Origin: Clostridium muellerianum
GTDB taxonomy: Bacteria > Bacillota > Clostridia > Clostridiales > Clostridiaceae
Direction of reading: 5' to 3'
NCBI RefSeq assembly: GCF_012926525.1
Contig: NZ_JABBNI010000023.1
Span: 1 to 61,321, forward strand
DNA length: 61,321 nt
The position numbers and the translations under genes are program-made. Numbering within the stretch: the stretch's first letter is position 1; each line of letters opens with the position of its first letter. Positions 9,611-19,226 of this stretch are shown here, one piece after another. Below the pieces are notes generated by a model. The model was given only the letters and a program-made list of their open reading frames with translations, searched no databases and was not told the origin of the DNA.

Positions 9611-10684
9611 TTGAGATTAGGAAAAGATAAAGAACTTATGAGTATACTTAAACTTTTAGCACCTGGGACACAGCTTAGAGAAGGATTAGAAAATATATTA
9701 AGAGCTAAGACTGGTGGATTACTTGTATTAGGTGATAGTGAACAGATACTAAAAATAGTTGATGGAGGATTTACTATAAATTCTGATTACAGTCCATCAT
9801 ATGTATATGAACTTGCAAAAATGGATGGTGCTATAATTCTTAGTAATGATTTAAAAAAGATATTGTATGCCAACGCTCAGCTTATACCAGAATCTAATGT
9901 ACCAACTTTTGAAACTGGAACTAGGCATAGAACTGCAGATAGAGTTGCTAAGCAGATGGGGGCAATTGTTATTGCTATTTCACAAAGAAGAAATATAATA
10001 ACAGTATATAAAGGCAATATAAAATATGTTTTAAGGGATAGCAGCATAATACTTGCAAGAGCTAACCAAGCACTTCAAACATTGGAAAAATATGTAGCAG
10101 TTTTAGATAGAGTTGTAAGTAACCTCAATATTTTGGAATTTCAAGATTTAGTAACATTACTTGATGTAATGACGGCTATTCAAAGAACAGAAATGGTTAT
10201 GAGAGTAGTTGCTGAAATTGAAATGTATATATGTGAGCTTGGAAATGAGGGAAGATTAATTTCAATGCAGTTGAATGAGCTAGTAAAGAGTGTAGAGGAA
10301 GATGGAATATTATTAATAAGAGATTATTGTCAAAATGATATGGATTATAATGAAATATATAAACAGATTCAAACTATGACATCTGAAGAATTAATAAATT
10401 TAGATTATATATCAAAATCATTAGGATACATAGGAGTACCATTAGTAGACACTCTTATATCACCAAGAGGATATAGGATGTTAAATAAAATACCTAGAAT
10501 ACCAACAAATGTAATAGAGAACTTGGTAAAGAATTTTAAAGAATTAAAAGGCGCTATGGAGGCTTCTTATGAACAGTTAGATAAGGTTGAGGGTATAGGA
10601 GAAGCTAGAGCTAGGGCTATAAAAAATGGTCTCAGAAGACTTAGAGAGCAAATTATGTTAGACAATAATTTTAGCACAAAATAA
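9611..10684 (+). CDS. disA: Diadenylate cyclase / DNA-integrity scanning protein DisA
   Basis: 357 residues. The N-terminal DAC domain has DGA at 72-74 and the catalytic GTRHR at 103-107, which together make c-di-AMP from two ATP. A helical linker follows, then a C-terminal helix-hairpin-helix DNA-binding region ([18 protein letters not shown]). I prefer the TTG at 9611, 6 bases after AGGGTG, over the GTG at 9602, which is part of that ribosome-binding site. The final codons and stop are embedded in the terminator stem. It follows radA by 15 bases and is probably co-transcribed. Confidence 0.95.
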   Translation: MRLGKDKELMSILKLLAPGTQLREGLENILRAKTGGLLVLGDSEQILKIVDGGFTINSDYSPSYVYELAKMDGAIILSNDLKKILYANAQLIPESNVPTFETGTRHRTADRVAKQMGAIVIAISQRRNIITVYKGNIKYVLRDSSIILARANQALQTLEKYVAVLDRVVSNLNILEFQDLVTLLDVMTAIQRTEMVMRVVAEIEMYICELGNEGRLISMQLNELVKSVEEDGILLIRDYCQNDMDYNEIYKQIQTMTSEELINLDYISKSLGYIGVPLVDTLISPRGYRMLNKIPRIPTNVIENLVKNFKELKGAMEASYEQLDKVEGIGEARARAIKNGLRRLREQIMLDNNFSTK

Positions 10685-10712
10685 TGATTAGCATTATTTT
10701 GTGCTAATTTTT
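10671..10712 (+). terminator. Terminator overlapping the disA stop codon
   Basis: A perfect 16-bp stem: TTAGCACAAAATAATG (10671-10686) pairs with its complement at 10692-10707 around a 5-base loop, followed by TTTTTAT. The left arm contains the last disA codons and the TAA stop. On the other strand the hairpin lies just beyond the end of the convergent gene at 10732 but has no T-tract there. Confidence 0.93.
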
Positions 10713-10731
10713 ATCTAAAAGTATATTTTCC

Positions 10732-11115
10732 TTAAGTATTTATTTTATCATTTTCCTTAAGAAGAACATCAAATAGATTCAAATCAAGGGAGTTACAAAG
10801 AGATGTTAAATAAAATAAATTATTTCCTATTTCATGTTCAATTACCTCTCTACAGTTATCACAAAGAGAGCCACTTATGTGAGATTTAAGGCAGTCTTTC
10901 AGTGATTCAATATTCATGTTTACATCATGCTCCGGTAAGTGTTGTTTTTCTGCATTTAGCTTTATACAACCACAGTTAGTAATTGATTTAGCTATAGCTC
11001 TATTTATTCTCGCATTAGATTCTTGAAGTTTAGTCATTATATCCAAAATACTTTTATGTCTAAGTAAAGACTCGTCTACTGCATTTTGAAAATCATCAAA
11101 AATTACATCTTTCAT
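10732..11115 (-). CDS. Uncharacterised protein with a MazG-like C-terminal segment (127 aa)
   Basis: The only supported minus-strand gene in the window. It encodes 127 residues starting MKDVIFDDFQNAVDES. Residues about 45-95 contain several cysteines (NCGC, SGSLCDNC) suggestive of metal binding. The C-terminal stretch EIGNNLFYLTSLCNSLDLNL resembles the EExGDxxxYL helix of MazG-type pyrophosphatases, but the acidic metal ligands are incomplete. The ATG at 11115 lies 9 bases after AAGGAG; an in-frame TTG at 11124 directly abuts that site and is less likely. I believe similar genes occur beside disA in other clostridia, but I cannot assign a function. Confidence 0.75.
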   Translation of the reverse strand: MKDVIFDDFQNAVDESLLRHKSILDIMTKLQESNARINRAIAKSITNCGCIKLNAEKQHLPEHDVNMNIESLKDCLKSHISGSLCDNCREVIEHEIGNNLFYLTSLCNSLDLNLFDVLLKENDKINT

Positions 11116-11159
11116 CAGGTTCAACTCCTTATAAAGATTTAAGTTAGATTTATAAATTA

Positions 11160-11189
11160 ATTATAGTTTTTTTCAGATAATTTTGTCAA
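11160..11189 (-). promoter_or_regulatory. Minus-strand promoter for the 10732-11115 gene
   Basis: On the minus strand TTGACA (11189-11184) and TATAAT (11165-11160), both perfect consensus hexamers, are 18 bases apart, ending 45 bases before the start codon. The gene therefore has a strong constitutive-looking promoter of its own, divergent from the CarD-family gene. Confidence 0.8.
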
Positions 11190-11262
11190 TAAAGTATAGT
11201 ACGAATTTTCCCTTGCTTTTATATAATAAATCAAGAATACTTTTATTAATAGGGGGATTACT

Positions 11263-11739
11263 ATGTTAATTAATGGGCAAAAAATATTTGTACCAAATTA
11301 TGGCGCAGGAGTTATGAATAAAGTTAAAGATAATAAGAGTTATGATATAAATAAAAATTATGTTAGTATTTTTATTTTAATTGATAGTATAGATTTGTAT
11401 ATACCTGAAAGTAAACTATCAGATTATAAAATAAGACCTATCGAAAATAAAGAGAATTTGAATAAAGCTCTTGAAATAATTAAATTTACACCACAAAACC
11501 TTGAAAAAAAGTGGAGTAAAAGATATAAGGAAAACAATGATAAAATAAAGGGTGGAAATTTGTTTGAAATGTGTGAAGTAATACGGGACTTGTATTACTT
11601 AAAATCTAAGGGGACACTTCCACCAGGCGAAAGAAAAATACTAAATAAAGCTGAAAATATGGTAGGAAGTGAAATTTCATTAGCATTTGATATAAAAATT
11701 GAAGATGCATTGATTAAAATAAGAAAATTAGGTAAATAA
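11263..11739 (+). CDS. CarD/CdnL-family RNA polymerase-binding regulator
   Basis: 158 residues. The N-terminal 60 form a CarD/TRCF RNAP-interaction-type domain (GQKIFVPNYGAGVMNKV... then IDLYIPESKL), and the rest is helical with LPPGERKILNKAE. CarD-family proteins bind the RNA polymerase beta subunit and tune promoter opening. ATG at 11263 follows AGGGGGAT. The N-terminal segment is shorter and more divergent than in typical CarD, so the functional call is by family resemblance only. Confidence 0.85.
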   Translation: MLINGQKIFVPNYGAGVMNKVKDNKSYDINKNYVSIFILIDSIDLYIPESKLSDYKIRPIENKENLNKALEIIKFTPQNLEKKWSKRYKENNDKIKGGNLFEMCEVIRDLYYLKSKGTLPPGERKILNKAENMVGSEISLAFDIKIEDALIKIRKLGK

Positions 11740-11849
11740 TTTATTAAATAAATTTACTATTATTGAAAAAAACATTTTATTAATATATATTAGATATTAA
11801 GGACTTAAAAATGCAAAAATTGTTAATAATTAAAAGGGAGGTGAAGCTT

Positions 11850-12953
11850 TTGCTTAAAAAAATACTAAGAGTAATTTTTACAATTATAGGACTTATGATG
11901 GGGTATTTGATTGGCCGAGCAGTAGTTCATACAAATTATTTTGTGCAACTTGGGTATACTACCAGTAATCCTATAAAGACAGTTTTATTTTTAATTTTAT
12001 CTACTTTATTCTTTGGAATTATATTATTTTTATTATCACCCTTGATTAATACAATAATAATAAAAATTATGGATTACATTGAAAAAAGTGCTCAAAAACT
12101 TCCTGCTACTGAAATGTTATTTGGAACTGCAGGAGCTATAGTAGGTCTTCTGATATCGGCTTTATTTGTAAATCTTTTGGCTAATATTCCTGTAATAGGG
12201 GCAATGTTAGCAGTGTTTATTGCATTAGTAATGGCCATATTGGGAGCTAAGATAGCTATTAAAAAAAGGGAAGAACTAATTAGCTTATTTTCAAATATAG
12301 CTATTAAAAAATCCACATCAAATAAAGATAAAAAAGGTAAGGGAGATTATAATGGGCATGCTAAGGTTTTGGATACTTCTGTAATAATAGATGGAAGGAT
12401 ATTTGATATATGTCAGACAGGTTTTATAGAAGGTACTTTAATAATACCTAACTTTGTGCTAGAAGAATTAAGACATATAGCAGATTCTTCAGATGGATTA
12501 AAAAGGAACAGGGGAAGAAGAGGTCTTGACATATTAAATAAAATTCAAAAAGAATTAAATATAGAAGTACAAATTTCTGAAAAGGATTTTCCTGAAATAG
12601 CAGAAGTAGATAGTAAACTGTTAAAACTTGCTCAGGTCTTAAATGGAAAAGTTATAACCAATGATTACAACTTAAATAAGGTTGCAGAGTTCCAAGGAGT
12701 TCCTGTGTTAAATATAAACGAACTTGCTAATTCAGTGAAACCAGTAGTTCTTCCCGGAGAAGAAATGAGAATACAAATAGTTAAAGATGGAAAAGAATCA
12801 GGTCAGGGGGTAGCCTATTTAGATGATGGAACTATGATAGTTGTAGAAGGTGGAAGAAAACATATAGGTGAAACTAAAGATGTACTGGTTACATCTGTAT
12901 TACAAACAGCAGCAGGAAGAATGATTTTTGCAAAACAAAAAGGAGAAGTTTAA
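11850..12953 (+). CDS. PIN and TRAM domain membrane protein (putative RNase)
   Basis: 367 residues. Four hydrophobic segments occupy about residues 5-145. A PIN nuclease domain follows, with acidic positions in [23 protein letters not shown] and [12 protein letters not shown]-terminal TRAM RNA-binding domain completes it ([25 protein letters not shown] region). This is the layout of the Bacillus YacL-type protein. I chose TTG at 11850, 7 bases after GGGAGGTGA; the upstream ATG at 11811 has no ribosome-binding site. It ends one base before the ispD start, implying translational coupling. Confidence 0.9.
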   Translation: MLKKILRVIFTIIGLMMGYLIGRAVVHTNYFVQLGYTTSNPIKTVLFLILSTLFFGIILFLLSPLINTIIIKIMDYIEKSAQKLPATEMLFGTAGAIVGLLISALFVNLLANIPVIGAMLAVFIALVMAILGAKIAIKKREELISLFSNIAIKKSTSNKDKKGKGDYNGHAKVLDTSVIIDGRIFDICQTGFIEGTLIIPNFVLEELRHIADSSDGLKRNRGRRGLDILNKIQKELNIEVQISEKDFPEIAEVDSKLLKLAQVLNGKVITNDYNLNKVAEFQGVPVLNINELANSVKPVVLPGEEMRIQIVKDGKESGQGVAYLDDGTMIVVEGGRKHIGETKDVLVTSVLQTAAGRMIFAKQKGEV

Positions 12954-12954
12954 T

Positions 12955-13641
12955 ATGAGCAAAAATTATGCGGTTATTCTAGCTGCAGGAAAAGGTAAAA
13001 GAATGGGAGCGGGTATTAATAAGCAGTTCCTAAATATAAAAGATAAACCAATTCTTTATTATTCTTTAAATACATTTTCTAAAAGTTCATTTATAGACGA
13101 AATTATTTTAGTATGTGCCGAAAGTGAGATAGACTATTGTAAAAAACAAATAGTGGAAAAGTACAATATCCCAAAGGTACATAGTTTTGTAGCTGGAGGC
13201 AAAGAAAGACAAGATTCAGTATTAAACGGCTTAAAATCAATTGTTGATTGCAATATAGTACTAATTCATGATGGAGCTAGACCATTTGTAACTCATAAGA
13301 TTATTGAAGATGGAATTAAATATGCTGAAGCTTATGGTGCCTGTGCGTGTGGAATAAATTCAAAGGATACAATAAAGGTTAGAGATAGTGAAGGATTTTC
13401 TACAGATACTTTAGATAGAAGTAAATTATTTTGTGTTCAAACACCACAGTGTTTTAAATATGACTTGATTGTTAAATGTCATAAAAAATTGAAACAGGAT
13501 AATGTTGTTGTTACAGATGATACTGCAGTAGCTGAACGATTTGGAAATAAAGTTTATTTATATAAAGGAAGTTATAATAATATAAAAATAACTACTCAAG
13601 AGGATTTAGGTATTGCTGAAAAAATATTACAAAATTACTAA
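12955..13641 (+). CDS. ispD: 2-C-methyl-D-erythritol 4-phosphate cytidylyltransferase IspD
   Basis: 228 residues of the nucleotidyltransferase fold with the N-terminal signature AAGKGKRMG (residues 9-17), HDGARPF in the middle and TDDTAV near the C-terminal third. It couples CTP to methylerythritol phosphate in the non-mevalonate isoprenoid pathway. ATG at 12955 follows AGGAGAAG and overlaps the upstream gene's tail region by proximity, not by coding sequence. The ispF gene that often follows is not adjacent here. Confidence 0.95.
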   Translation: MSKNYAVILAAGKGKRMGAGINKQFLNIKDKPILYYSLNTFSKSSFIDEIILVCAESEIDYCKKQIVEKYNIPKVHSFVAGGKERQDSVLNGLKSIVDCNIVLIHDGARPFVTHKIIEDGIKYAEAYGACACGINSKDTIKVRDSEGFSTDTLDRSKLFCVQTPQCFKYDLIVKCHKKLKQDNVVVTDDTAVAERFGNKVYLYKGSYNNIKITTQEDLGIAEKILQNY

Positions 13642-14015
13642 ATGTAAGTCTCTTACTGTCGAAAGTAAGAGATTTACACTTATATACGAGTAAAGTTAAG
13701 TGTAGAAATAATTTTGTGAGATTATCAAAAATGATATTAATAATTTTAGGATAGTTTTTATAGGAAGCTGTGAAATTGGTGTAATGAACTAGATTTCACA
13801 GCTTTTAAAACTTAAAATAAGGGTTATAACATATTAGATTGTATAGATAGTATTAATACATATTGGGTTTGATTTTAAAGGAAACTAATCCTTATAAAAA
13901 CATTAATAATACTTAAATAACTTATCATAATATGTTAAAATGTTTAAGAGAATTTTAGTTTAAGTATGTAAAGAGATTTAATTATATGCTTAACAATGGG
14001 AGGTAAAATTTAACT
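13642..14015 (+). other. ispD-cysS intergenic region with two hairpins
   Basis: 374 bases with no gene seen. A first hairpin lies immediately after ispD (TGTAAGTCTCTTAC arm from 13644, GTAAGAGATTTACA arm to about 13678) without a proper T-tract. A second, terminator-like one is at 13765-13809. No T-box signature (AGGGTGG) is visible before cysS, and I see no clear promoter, only A/T-rich candidates around 13930-13990. Confidence 0.6.
13765..13809 (+). terminator. Probable terminator between ispD and cysS
   Basis: AAGCTGTGAAAT (13765-13776) pairs with ATTTCACAGCTT (13793-13804), followed by TTAAAA. The stem is strong but the T-tract is short, so termination may be partial. The arm sequence resembles the clpC terminator stem at 8061. 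Confidence 0.65.
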
Positions 14016-15413
14016 ATGAAAGTTTTTAATACAATGACAAGACAAAAGGAAGAATTTATTCCTTTAGAAGAGAAAAAAGTTAAGATGTATGTATGTGGTC
14101 CAACAGTATATAACTTTTTTCACATAGGGAATGCTAGAACCTTTGTTGTTTTTGACACAATACGAAGGTACTTAGAGTATAGAGGATATGAAGTTAAGTT
14201 TATACAAAATTTTACTGATATAGATGATAAAATGATTAAAAGAGCAAAAGAAGATAATATAACAGTAAAAGAATTAGGAGATAAATTTATAGAAGAATAT
14301 TATAAAGATGCAGATGCTTTAAATATAGAAAGAGCTTCAGTAAATCCAAGAGCAACTGAATACATAGATGGAATTATTGATTTTGTAAAGGAATTAATAG
14401 ACAGGGGGTATGCTTATGAGGTGGATGGAGATGTTTATTTCCATACTAAAAGGTTTAAGGATTATGGAAAACTTTCAGGTCAAAATTTAGAAGATCTTCA
14501 GGCAGGAGCTAGAATTAATATAGATGAAAGAAAAAAAGATCCTATGGATTTTGCAGTTTGGAAAAGTCAAAAGCCTGAAGAACCAGCGTGGGAGAGTCCC
14601 TGGGGTATGGGAAGACCTGGATGGCATATAGAATGTTCATGCATGGCATATAAATTATTAGGTGAAACTATAGATATACATGCGGGTGGATCGGATTTAG
14701 CGTTTCCACATCATGAAAATGAAATAGCTCAAAGTGAAGCTAGAACAGGTAAACCTTTTGCAAAGTATTGGATGCATTCAGCTTTTGTAAATGTAAATAA
14801 TGAAAAAATGTCTAAATCCCTTAATAATTTTTTTACTGCAAGAGAGATATTAGAGAAATATGACCCAGATGTTATTAGGTTATTTATGATTTCAGGTCAT
14901 TACAGAACTCAAATAAATTTTAGTATGGAATCATTAGAATCTACGAAAGCCGCTATGGATAGATTATGTAATTCTATTTCAAATTTAGAGAATTTAATGG
15001 AAGAAACGAAACAAGAAAGATTAATGGATGAAGAAAATGTATATTTAAAAACTTTAGATGAATATAAAGATAAGTATATAGAAAGAATGGATGATGATTT
15101 TAATACAGCAGATGCTGTATCTGTTATATTTGATCTTATAAGAGACATTAATACTAATGTTAAAGTTAGTTCTTCAAAAGAATTAATAAAGTATTGTTTA
15201 AACTTGATAAAAGAGTTAGGAAAGCCACTTGGAATATTACAAAAGTCTCAAAAAGGAACTTTAGAACAACAAGTAGAAGATCTTATAGAAAAGAGACAGC
15301 AAGCAAGAAAGGATAAGGATTGGGCTTTAGCAGATAAAATAAGAGATGATTTAAAAGCGCAAGGAATAATTTTAGAGGATACTCCTCAAGGAATTAGATG
15401 GAAAAGAATTTAA
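14016..15413 (+). CDS. cysS: Cysteinyl-tRNA synthetase
   Basis: 465 residues, the usual length for a class I CysRS. The HIGH-type motif reads HIGN at 36-39 and the KMSKS loop is intact near residue 270. Zinc ligands are expected at C27 ([10 protein letters not shown]) and in the HIECSCM region, followed by the [15 protein letters not shown] motif. It charges tRNA-Cys. Start ATG at 14016 follows GGGAGGT. The gene heads a closely spaced run: cysS, mrnC, thyX. Confidence 0.97.
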   Translation: MKVFNTMTRQKEEFIPLEEKKVKMYVCGPTVYNFFHIGNARTFVVFDTIRRYLEYRGYEVKFIQNFTDIDDKMIKRAKEDNITVKELGDKFIEEYYKDADALNIERASVNPRATEYIDGIIDFVKELIDRGYAYEVDGDVYFHTKRFKDYGKLSGQNLEDLQAGARINIDERKKDPMDFAVWKSQKPEEPAWESPWGMGRPGWHIECSCMAYKLLGETIDIHAGGSDLAFPHHENEIAQSEARTGKPFAKYWMHSAFVNVNNEKMSKSLNNFFTAREILEKYDPDVIRLFMISGHYRTQINFSMESLESTKAAMDRLCNSISNLENLMEETKQERLMDEENVYLKTLDEYKDKYIERMDDDFNTADAVSVIFDLIRDINTNVKVSSSKELIKYCLNLIKELGKPLGILQKSQKGTLEQQVEDLIEKRQQARKDKDWALADKIRDDLKAQGIILEDTPQGIRWKRI

Positions 15414-15442
15414 CTAAATGAATTTTAGAATGGAGAATAAAA

Positions 15443-15868
15443 ATGGATTTTAATTTGCTAAAGGGTAAGTTTACTAAAGAAGGAGTAAGACAAATAAATC
15501 CATTAGTACTTGCCTTTGTTGGTGATGCTGTATATGAAATTTTTGTAAGAACTTACTTAGTAGATAAAAATAAAGATATGTCTGTGCATAAGCTTCATGT
15601 AGAAGCTATAAAATTTGTAAAAGCACATGCACAAAGTCAGCTTATAAAGAAGTTAGAAAAAGAGTTAAGTGAAGAGGAAATGTGGTTTTTTAAAAGAGGA
15701 AGAAATGCTAAATCAGGAACAGTGCCTAAAAATGCAGATGTACAAGAGTATAGATTTGCAACAGGATTTGAAGCTTTAATGGGATTTTTATATTTAACTG
15801 AACAAGATGAAAGATTGAATTACTTATTAAATATGATAGTAGATTTACAAAAAGATGGAGGAATATAA
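15443..15868 (+). CDS. mrnC: Mini-ribonuclease III
   Basis: 141 residues consisting only of an RNase III catalytic domain without the double-stranded RNA-binding domain. The signature region is LAFVGDAVYEIFVRTYL (about 23-39). It matures 23S rRNA ends in known Firmicutes. It lies between cysS and thyX, its usual neighbourhood, and its stop codon is immediately followed by the thyX ATG. Confidence 0.94.
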   Translation: MDFNLLKGKFTKEGVRQINPLVLAFVGDAVYEIFVRTYLVDKNKDMSVHKLHVEAIKFVKAHAQSQLIKKLEKELSEEEMWFFKRGRNAKSGTVPKNADVQEYRFATGFEALMGFLYLTEQDERLNYLLNMIVDLQKDGGI

Positions 15869-16609
15869 ATGGCTTTAAAAGTTAAATTAATAGAATATAC
15901 ACCTAATCCAGAAAAGGTTATAGCATCGGCAGCAAAATTATGTTATAGCGCTGTAGGTATAGATGAAATTCAGCAAAATCTAGAAGGTGATAAGTCTAAA
16001 AAATTTTTAGATATGTTGATGTCTTATGGACACGAATCTCCTATAGAACATGTATCTTTCACTTTTGTTGCAGAAGGAGTATCAAGAAGCTTAACCCATC
16101 AATTAGTTAGGCATAGATTAGCTTCTTATTCACAGCAAAGTCAAAGATATGTTAAACTGAGTCAGTTTGAATACATAATCCCCCCTGAAATAGAAAAGAA
16201 TGAAGAAGCTAAAAAAATATATATTGAAGCGATGGAAGCTACTCAAAAAGCTTATAACAAGCTAGCAGATATTCTAAAAGAAAACTATATAAAAAATGGA
16301 ATGAATTCGCCAGCATCAGAAAAAAAGGCTATTGAGGATGCTAGATATGTTTTTCCAAATGCTTGTGAAACTAAGATAATGTTAACTATGAATGCAAGAA
16401 CTTTAATGAACTTTTTTAAACATAGATGTTGCAATAGAGCCCAGTGGGAAATAAGAGCATTAGCAAATGAAATGTTGAAGCAAGTTAGAGAAGTGGCTCC
16501 AGTATTATTTAAATATGGGGGACCTTCCTGTCTAAATGGAATTTGTCCAGAAGGGAAAATGACTTGTGGTAAAAAAGAAGAAATGAGAAAGATGTATTTG
16601 AGAATATAA
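15869..16609 (+). CDS. thyX: Flavin-dependent thymidylate synthase ThyX
   Basis: 246 residues with the ThyX signature RHRX7S: RHR at 81-83 and Ser91, within [17 protein letters not shown]. It converts dUMP to dTMP using FAD, NADPH and methylene-tetrahydrofolate. The C-terminal third has a cysteine cluster ([13 protein letters not shown]). The ATG directly abuts the mrnC stop codon, so translation is probably coupled. Confidence 0.96.
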   Translation: MALKVKLIEYTPNPEKVIASAAKLCYSAVGIDEIQQNLEGDKSKKFLDMLMSYGHESPIEHVSFTFVAEGVSRSLTHQLVRHRLASYSQQSQRYVKLSQFEYIIPPEIEKNEEAKKIYIEAMEATQKAYNKLADILKENYIKNGMNSPASEKKAIEDARYVFPNACETKIMLTMNARTLMNFFKHRCCNRAQWEIRALANEMLKQVREVAPVLFKYGGPSCLNGICPEGKMTCGKKEEMRKMYLRI

Positions 16610-16703
16610 GTAATTATAATGTATCCTTATTTTAAATTTTAGGATCAAAAATTATAATTACAATTTATTAGGGTATGAATAAAAAAATGAAAGAGGTATT
16701 AAT

Positions 16704-17534
16704 GTGAGATATACTAAAAAAGGTTTTGATAATAATTCAAATAAAAGAAAAGAAAAAAATAGTGATTTTGAAAATGATACTAATGAAAAAGCTTTTAGAG
16801 AGGATTTAATAGAAGGAAGAAATGCAGTTATTGAAGTTTTGAGATCTGAAAGAACTGTGGAGCAGATATTAGTTGCTAATGGAGATGTATCAGGATCTAT
16901 AAATATGATATTAGCATTAGCAAAGGAAAAAAAGGTAGTTATAAAGCAAGTAGATAGAAAAAAATTAGACCAACTTTCTCAAACTGGTGTCCATCAGGGC
17001 GTAATTGCTCAAATTACACCTTATAAATATTGTGATGTAGATGATATAATTAAGCATGCAGAAGAAAAAGGAGAAAAACCATTTATTGTAATATTAGATG
17101 AAATAGAAGATCCTCATAACTTTGGATCTATAATTAGAACTGCTGAAACCTGTGGAGTGCATGGTATTATAATTCCTAAAAGAAGGAATGTTGGGTTAAC
17201 TCCTGCTGTGTATAAAGCCTCTGTGGGAGCAGTAGAGCATATGAAGATTGCTAAAGTTACAAATATAAATAATGTAATAGATAAACTGAAAGAAAAAAAA
17301 ATTTGGGTATATGGTGCAGATATGGCAGGAGAAAGTTATTGCTATGATGTAGATTTTAGAGGAGCAGTAGCTTTAATAATAGGAAGTGAAGGAAAAGGAA
17401 TTCTAAAACTTACTAAAAATAAGTGCGATGTACTTGTAAAGATACCTATGGTTGGAAAGATATCATCTTTAAATGCTTCTGTTGCAGGTGGAATACTTAT
17501 GTATGAAATATTAAAACAAAGATTTAAAAAGTAA
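16704..17534 (+). CDS. rlmB: 23S rRNA (guanosine-2'-O-)-methyltransferase RlmB (SpoU/TrmH family)
   Basis: 276 residues. A charged N-terminal extension of about 30 residues is followed by the SpoU substrate-binding domain and a knotted methyltransferase domain with motifs NFGSIIRTAE, IIGSEGKGI and a C-terminal IPMVGKISSLNASVA knot. It methylates the 23S peptidyl-transferase region (G2251 in E. coli numbering). Start is GTG at 16704 after AGAGGT. The exact methylation target is inferred from family. Confidence 0.9.
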   Translation: MRYTKKGFDNNSNKRKEKNSDFENDTNEKAFREDLIEGRNAVIEVLRSERTVEQILVANGDVSGSINMILALAKEKKVVIKQVDRKKLDQLSQTGVHQGVIAQITPYKYCDVDDIIKHAEEKGEKPFIVILDEIEDPHNFGSIIRTAETCGVHGIIIPKRRNVGLTPAVYKASVGAVEHMKIAKVTNINNVIDKLKEKKIWVYGADMAGESYCYDVDFRGAVALIIGSEGKGILKLTKNKCDVLVKIPMVGKISSLNASVAGGILMYEILKQRFKK

Positions 17535-17546
17535 TAGTAATATAAA

Positions 17547-18059
17547 GTGAAAAATATTTTTGTAGATGGATATAATGTAATAAATAGTTGGTCTGAGTTA
17601 AAAAAAATAAAGGAATGTAGTTACGAAGCTGCAAGAAAAGAATTAATAGAAAAATTAAGTAACTATGCAGCGTATAAAAATCACAAGGTTTTTATAGTTT
17701 TTGATGCTCATTTGGTAAGTAAAAGTACAGAAAAGGAAGAAAGAATTAGTGATAATATTATAGTTGTATTTACCAAGGAAGGAGAAACCGCAGACGCTTT
17801 TATAGAAAAAACAGTCAACAACATAGGTCGAAAAATAGAAGTGTGTGTTGTAACTTCGGATTCCTTAGAACAACAAGTTGTTTTTCAAAGAGGTGCCACA
17901 AGAATGTCATCTATAGAATTTTATCATGAAGTTAAAAATGTAGAAAGTAAGATTAAAAGTAAAATAGAAAGAAAATATTCAGAAAAAAGATTTACCCTAG
18001 AAGATACAATTCAAAAGGAAATTTTGGAAAAACTTGAAAAAATTCGAAGAAGTAATTAA
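17547..18059 (+). CDS. yacP: NYN-domain endoribonuclease Rae1/YacP
   Basis: 170 residues starting (GTG) MKNIFVDGYNVINSW, the NYN nuclease opening with the first catalytic Asp at residue 7. Further acidic residues lie at FDAH and in TSDSLEQ. In Bacillus Rae1 cleaves mRNA inside translating ribosomes. It starts 12 bases after rlmB and ends before sigH, the same order as in Bacillus. Confidence 0.92.
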   Translation: MKNIFVDGYNVINSWSELKKIKECSYEAARKELIEKLSNYAAYKNHKVFIVFDAHLVSKSTEKEERISDNIIVVFTKEGETADAFIEKTVNNIGRKIEVCVVTSDSLEQQVVFQRGATRMSSIEFYHEVKNVESKIKSKIERKYSEKRFTLEDTIQKEILEKLEKIRRSN

Positions 18060-18131
18060 AAGATATTGACTAGAAATTTGGTTCTAATGTATAATCAGTA
18101 TGTGGTGTATTTTTATTTTGGAGGGGATATC

Positions 18132-18773
18132 TTGGATAGAATGGGTAGTATTAGTAAGAAAATTTCCTCCTTTGAAAAAAAATTAGACGAGGAAGTCGTT
18201 ATTCAAGCAAAAAAAGGGGATACTAGAGCCCAGGAATACTTGATTAATAAATATGAAAATTTTGTGAAAGCAAAAGCGAAGTCTTATTTTTTGATAGGAG
18301 CAGATAAAGAAGACATATACCAGGAAGGAATGATAGGTTTGTATAAAGCTATAAGAGATTTTAAACCTGATAAGTTATCATCTTTTAAAGCTTTTGCTGA
18401 ATTATGTGTTACACGGCAAATAATTACTGCTATTAAAACTGCTACAAGGCAAAAGCACATTCCTTTAAATACATATATTTCTTTAAATAAGCCTATATAT
18501 GATGAGGAATCAGATAGAACCTTGCTAGATGTTCTATCCGAAGCTAGGGTTGCAGATCCTGAGGAACTAATTATAAGCAGAGAAGAATTGAATCATATAC
18601 ACACAGAAATAGGCGAAGTTTTGTCAAATTTAGAAATGGAAGTACTAATGTCTTACCTTGATGGCAAGTCTTACCAAGAAATTGCTTGTGATTTAGATAG
18701 GCATGCAAAATCCATAGATAATGCACTGCAAAGAGTAAAGAGAAAATTGGAAAAGTGTTTAAATAACAAATAG
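18132..18773 (+). CDS. sigH: RNA polymerase sigma factor SigH (Spo0H)
   Basis: 213 residues. Sigma region 2 (AQEYLINKYENFVKAKAKSY and DIYQEGMIGLYKAIRDFKP) precedes region 4 (LEMEVLMSYLDGKSYQEIAC). It is the early-sporulation and transition-state sigma factor in spore formers. The TTG at 18132 lies about 6 bases after GGAGGGG. An in-frame extension to 18066 has no ribosome-binding site and an unlikely hydrophobic leader. Position after yacP and before the secE-nusG region is the conserved Firmicutes context. Confidence 0.93.
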   Translation: MDRMGSISKKISSFEKKLDEEVVIQAKKGDTRAQEYLINKYENFVKAKAKSYFLIGADKEDIYQEGMIGLYKAIRDFKPDKLSSFKAFAELCVTRQIITAIKTATRQKHIPLNTYISLNKPIYDEESDRTLLDVLSEARVADPEELIISREELNHIHTEIGEVLSNLEMEVLMSYLDGKSYQEIACDLDRHAKSIDNALQRVKRKLEKCLNNK

Positions 18774-18926
18774 CAGTCTTAATACATGATTTCAATTTAA
18801 CAATTTTGAAATGAAATAGTGCTGATTTAAAACGATTTTAATGTAATAGATATACAAAAATTTATGAACAATTGATGAATAATACTATATATTTTATTTG
18901 TAATTTGGGAAATAATAAAATGTATA

Positions 18927-18955
18927 TTGACAAAAAAATATAGTTGTATTAAAAT
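18927..18955 (+). promoter_or_regulatory. Promoter for tRNA-Gly, tRNA-Thr and tuf copy 1
   Basis: Consensus TTGACA (18927-18932) and TAAAAT (18950-18955) are 17 bases apart, ending 34 bases before tRNA-Gly. The two tRNAs and tuf follow without a terminator, so one transcript probably carries all three. Confidence 0.8.
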
Positions 18956-18989
18956 TGATAATCGGTATATAAGTTTTTATTAGATATGA

Positions 18990-19064
18990 GCAGGAGTAGT
19001 TCAGCGGTAGAGCGCCAGCTTCCCAAGCTGGTTGTCGCGGGTTCGATCCCCGTTTCCTGCTCCA
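18990..19064 (+). tRNA. tRNA-Gly (anticodon CCC)
   Basis: 75 bases with encoded CCA. The anticodon stem CCAGC/GCTGG encloses the 7-base loop TTCCCAA, which reads as anticodon CCC (decoding GGG). This is an uncommon codon in so A+T-rich a genome, and the usual wobble form would be TCC. Acceptor pairing and the T-arm (GGGTTCGATCCCC) are intact. Confidence 0.93.
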
Positions 19065-19074
19065 ATGGAAAATT

Positions 19075-19150
19075 GCCCATGTAGCTCAGTTGGCAGAGCG
19101 TCACCTTGGTAAGGTGGAGGTCACCGGTTCAATCCCGGTCATGGGCTCCA
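19075..19150 (+). tRNA. tRNA-Thr (anticodon GGT)
   Basis: 76 bases with encoded CCA. The acceptor stem pairs GCCCATG with CATGGGC, the anticodon loop is TTGGTAA giving GGT (Thr), and the T-arm GGTTCAATCCC is intact. It lies 10 bases after tRNA-Gly and 76 bases before tuf. Confidence 0.95.
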
Positions 19151-19226
19151 ATAATATATAAACCCTACAACACACCAGGGTGAGTTTACTTAAACTAAAA
19201 GTTAACCAAATGAGGAGGAATAAAAA

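Noticed and set aside
13642-14015. T-box leader before cysS
   Set aside because: The conserved T-box sequence (AGGGTGG and its terminator/antiterminator context) is absent.
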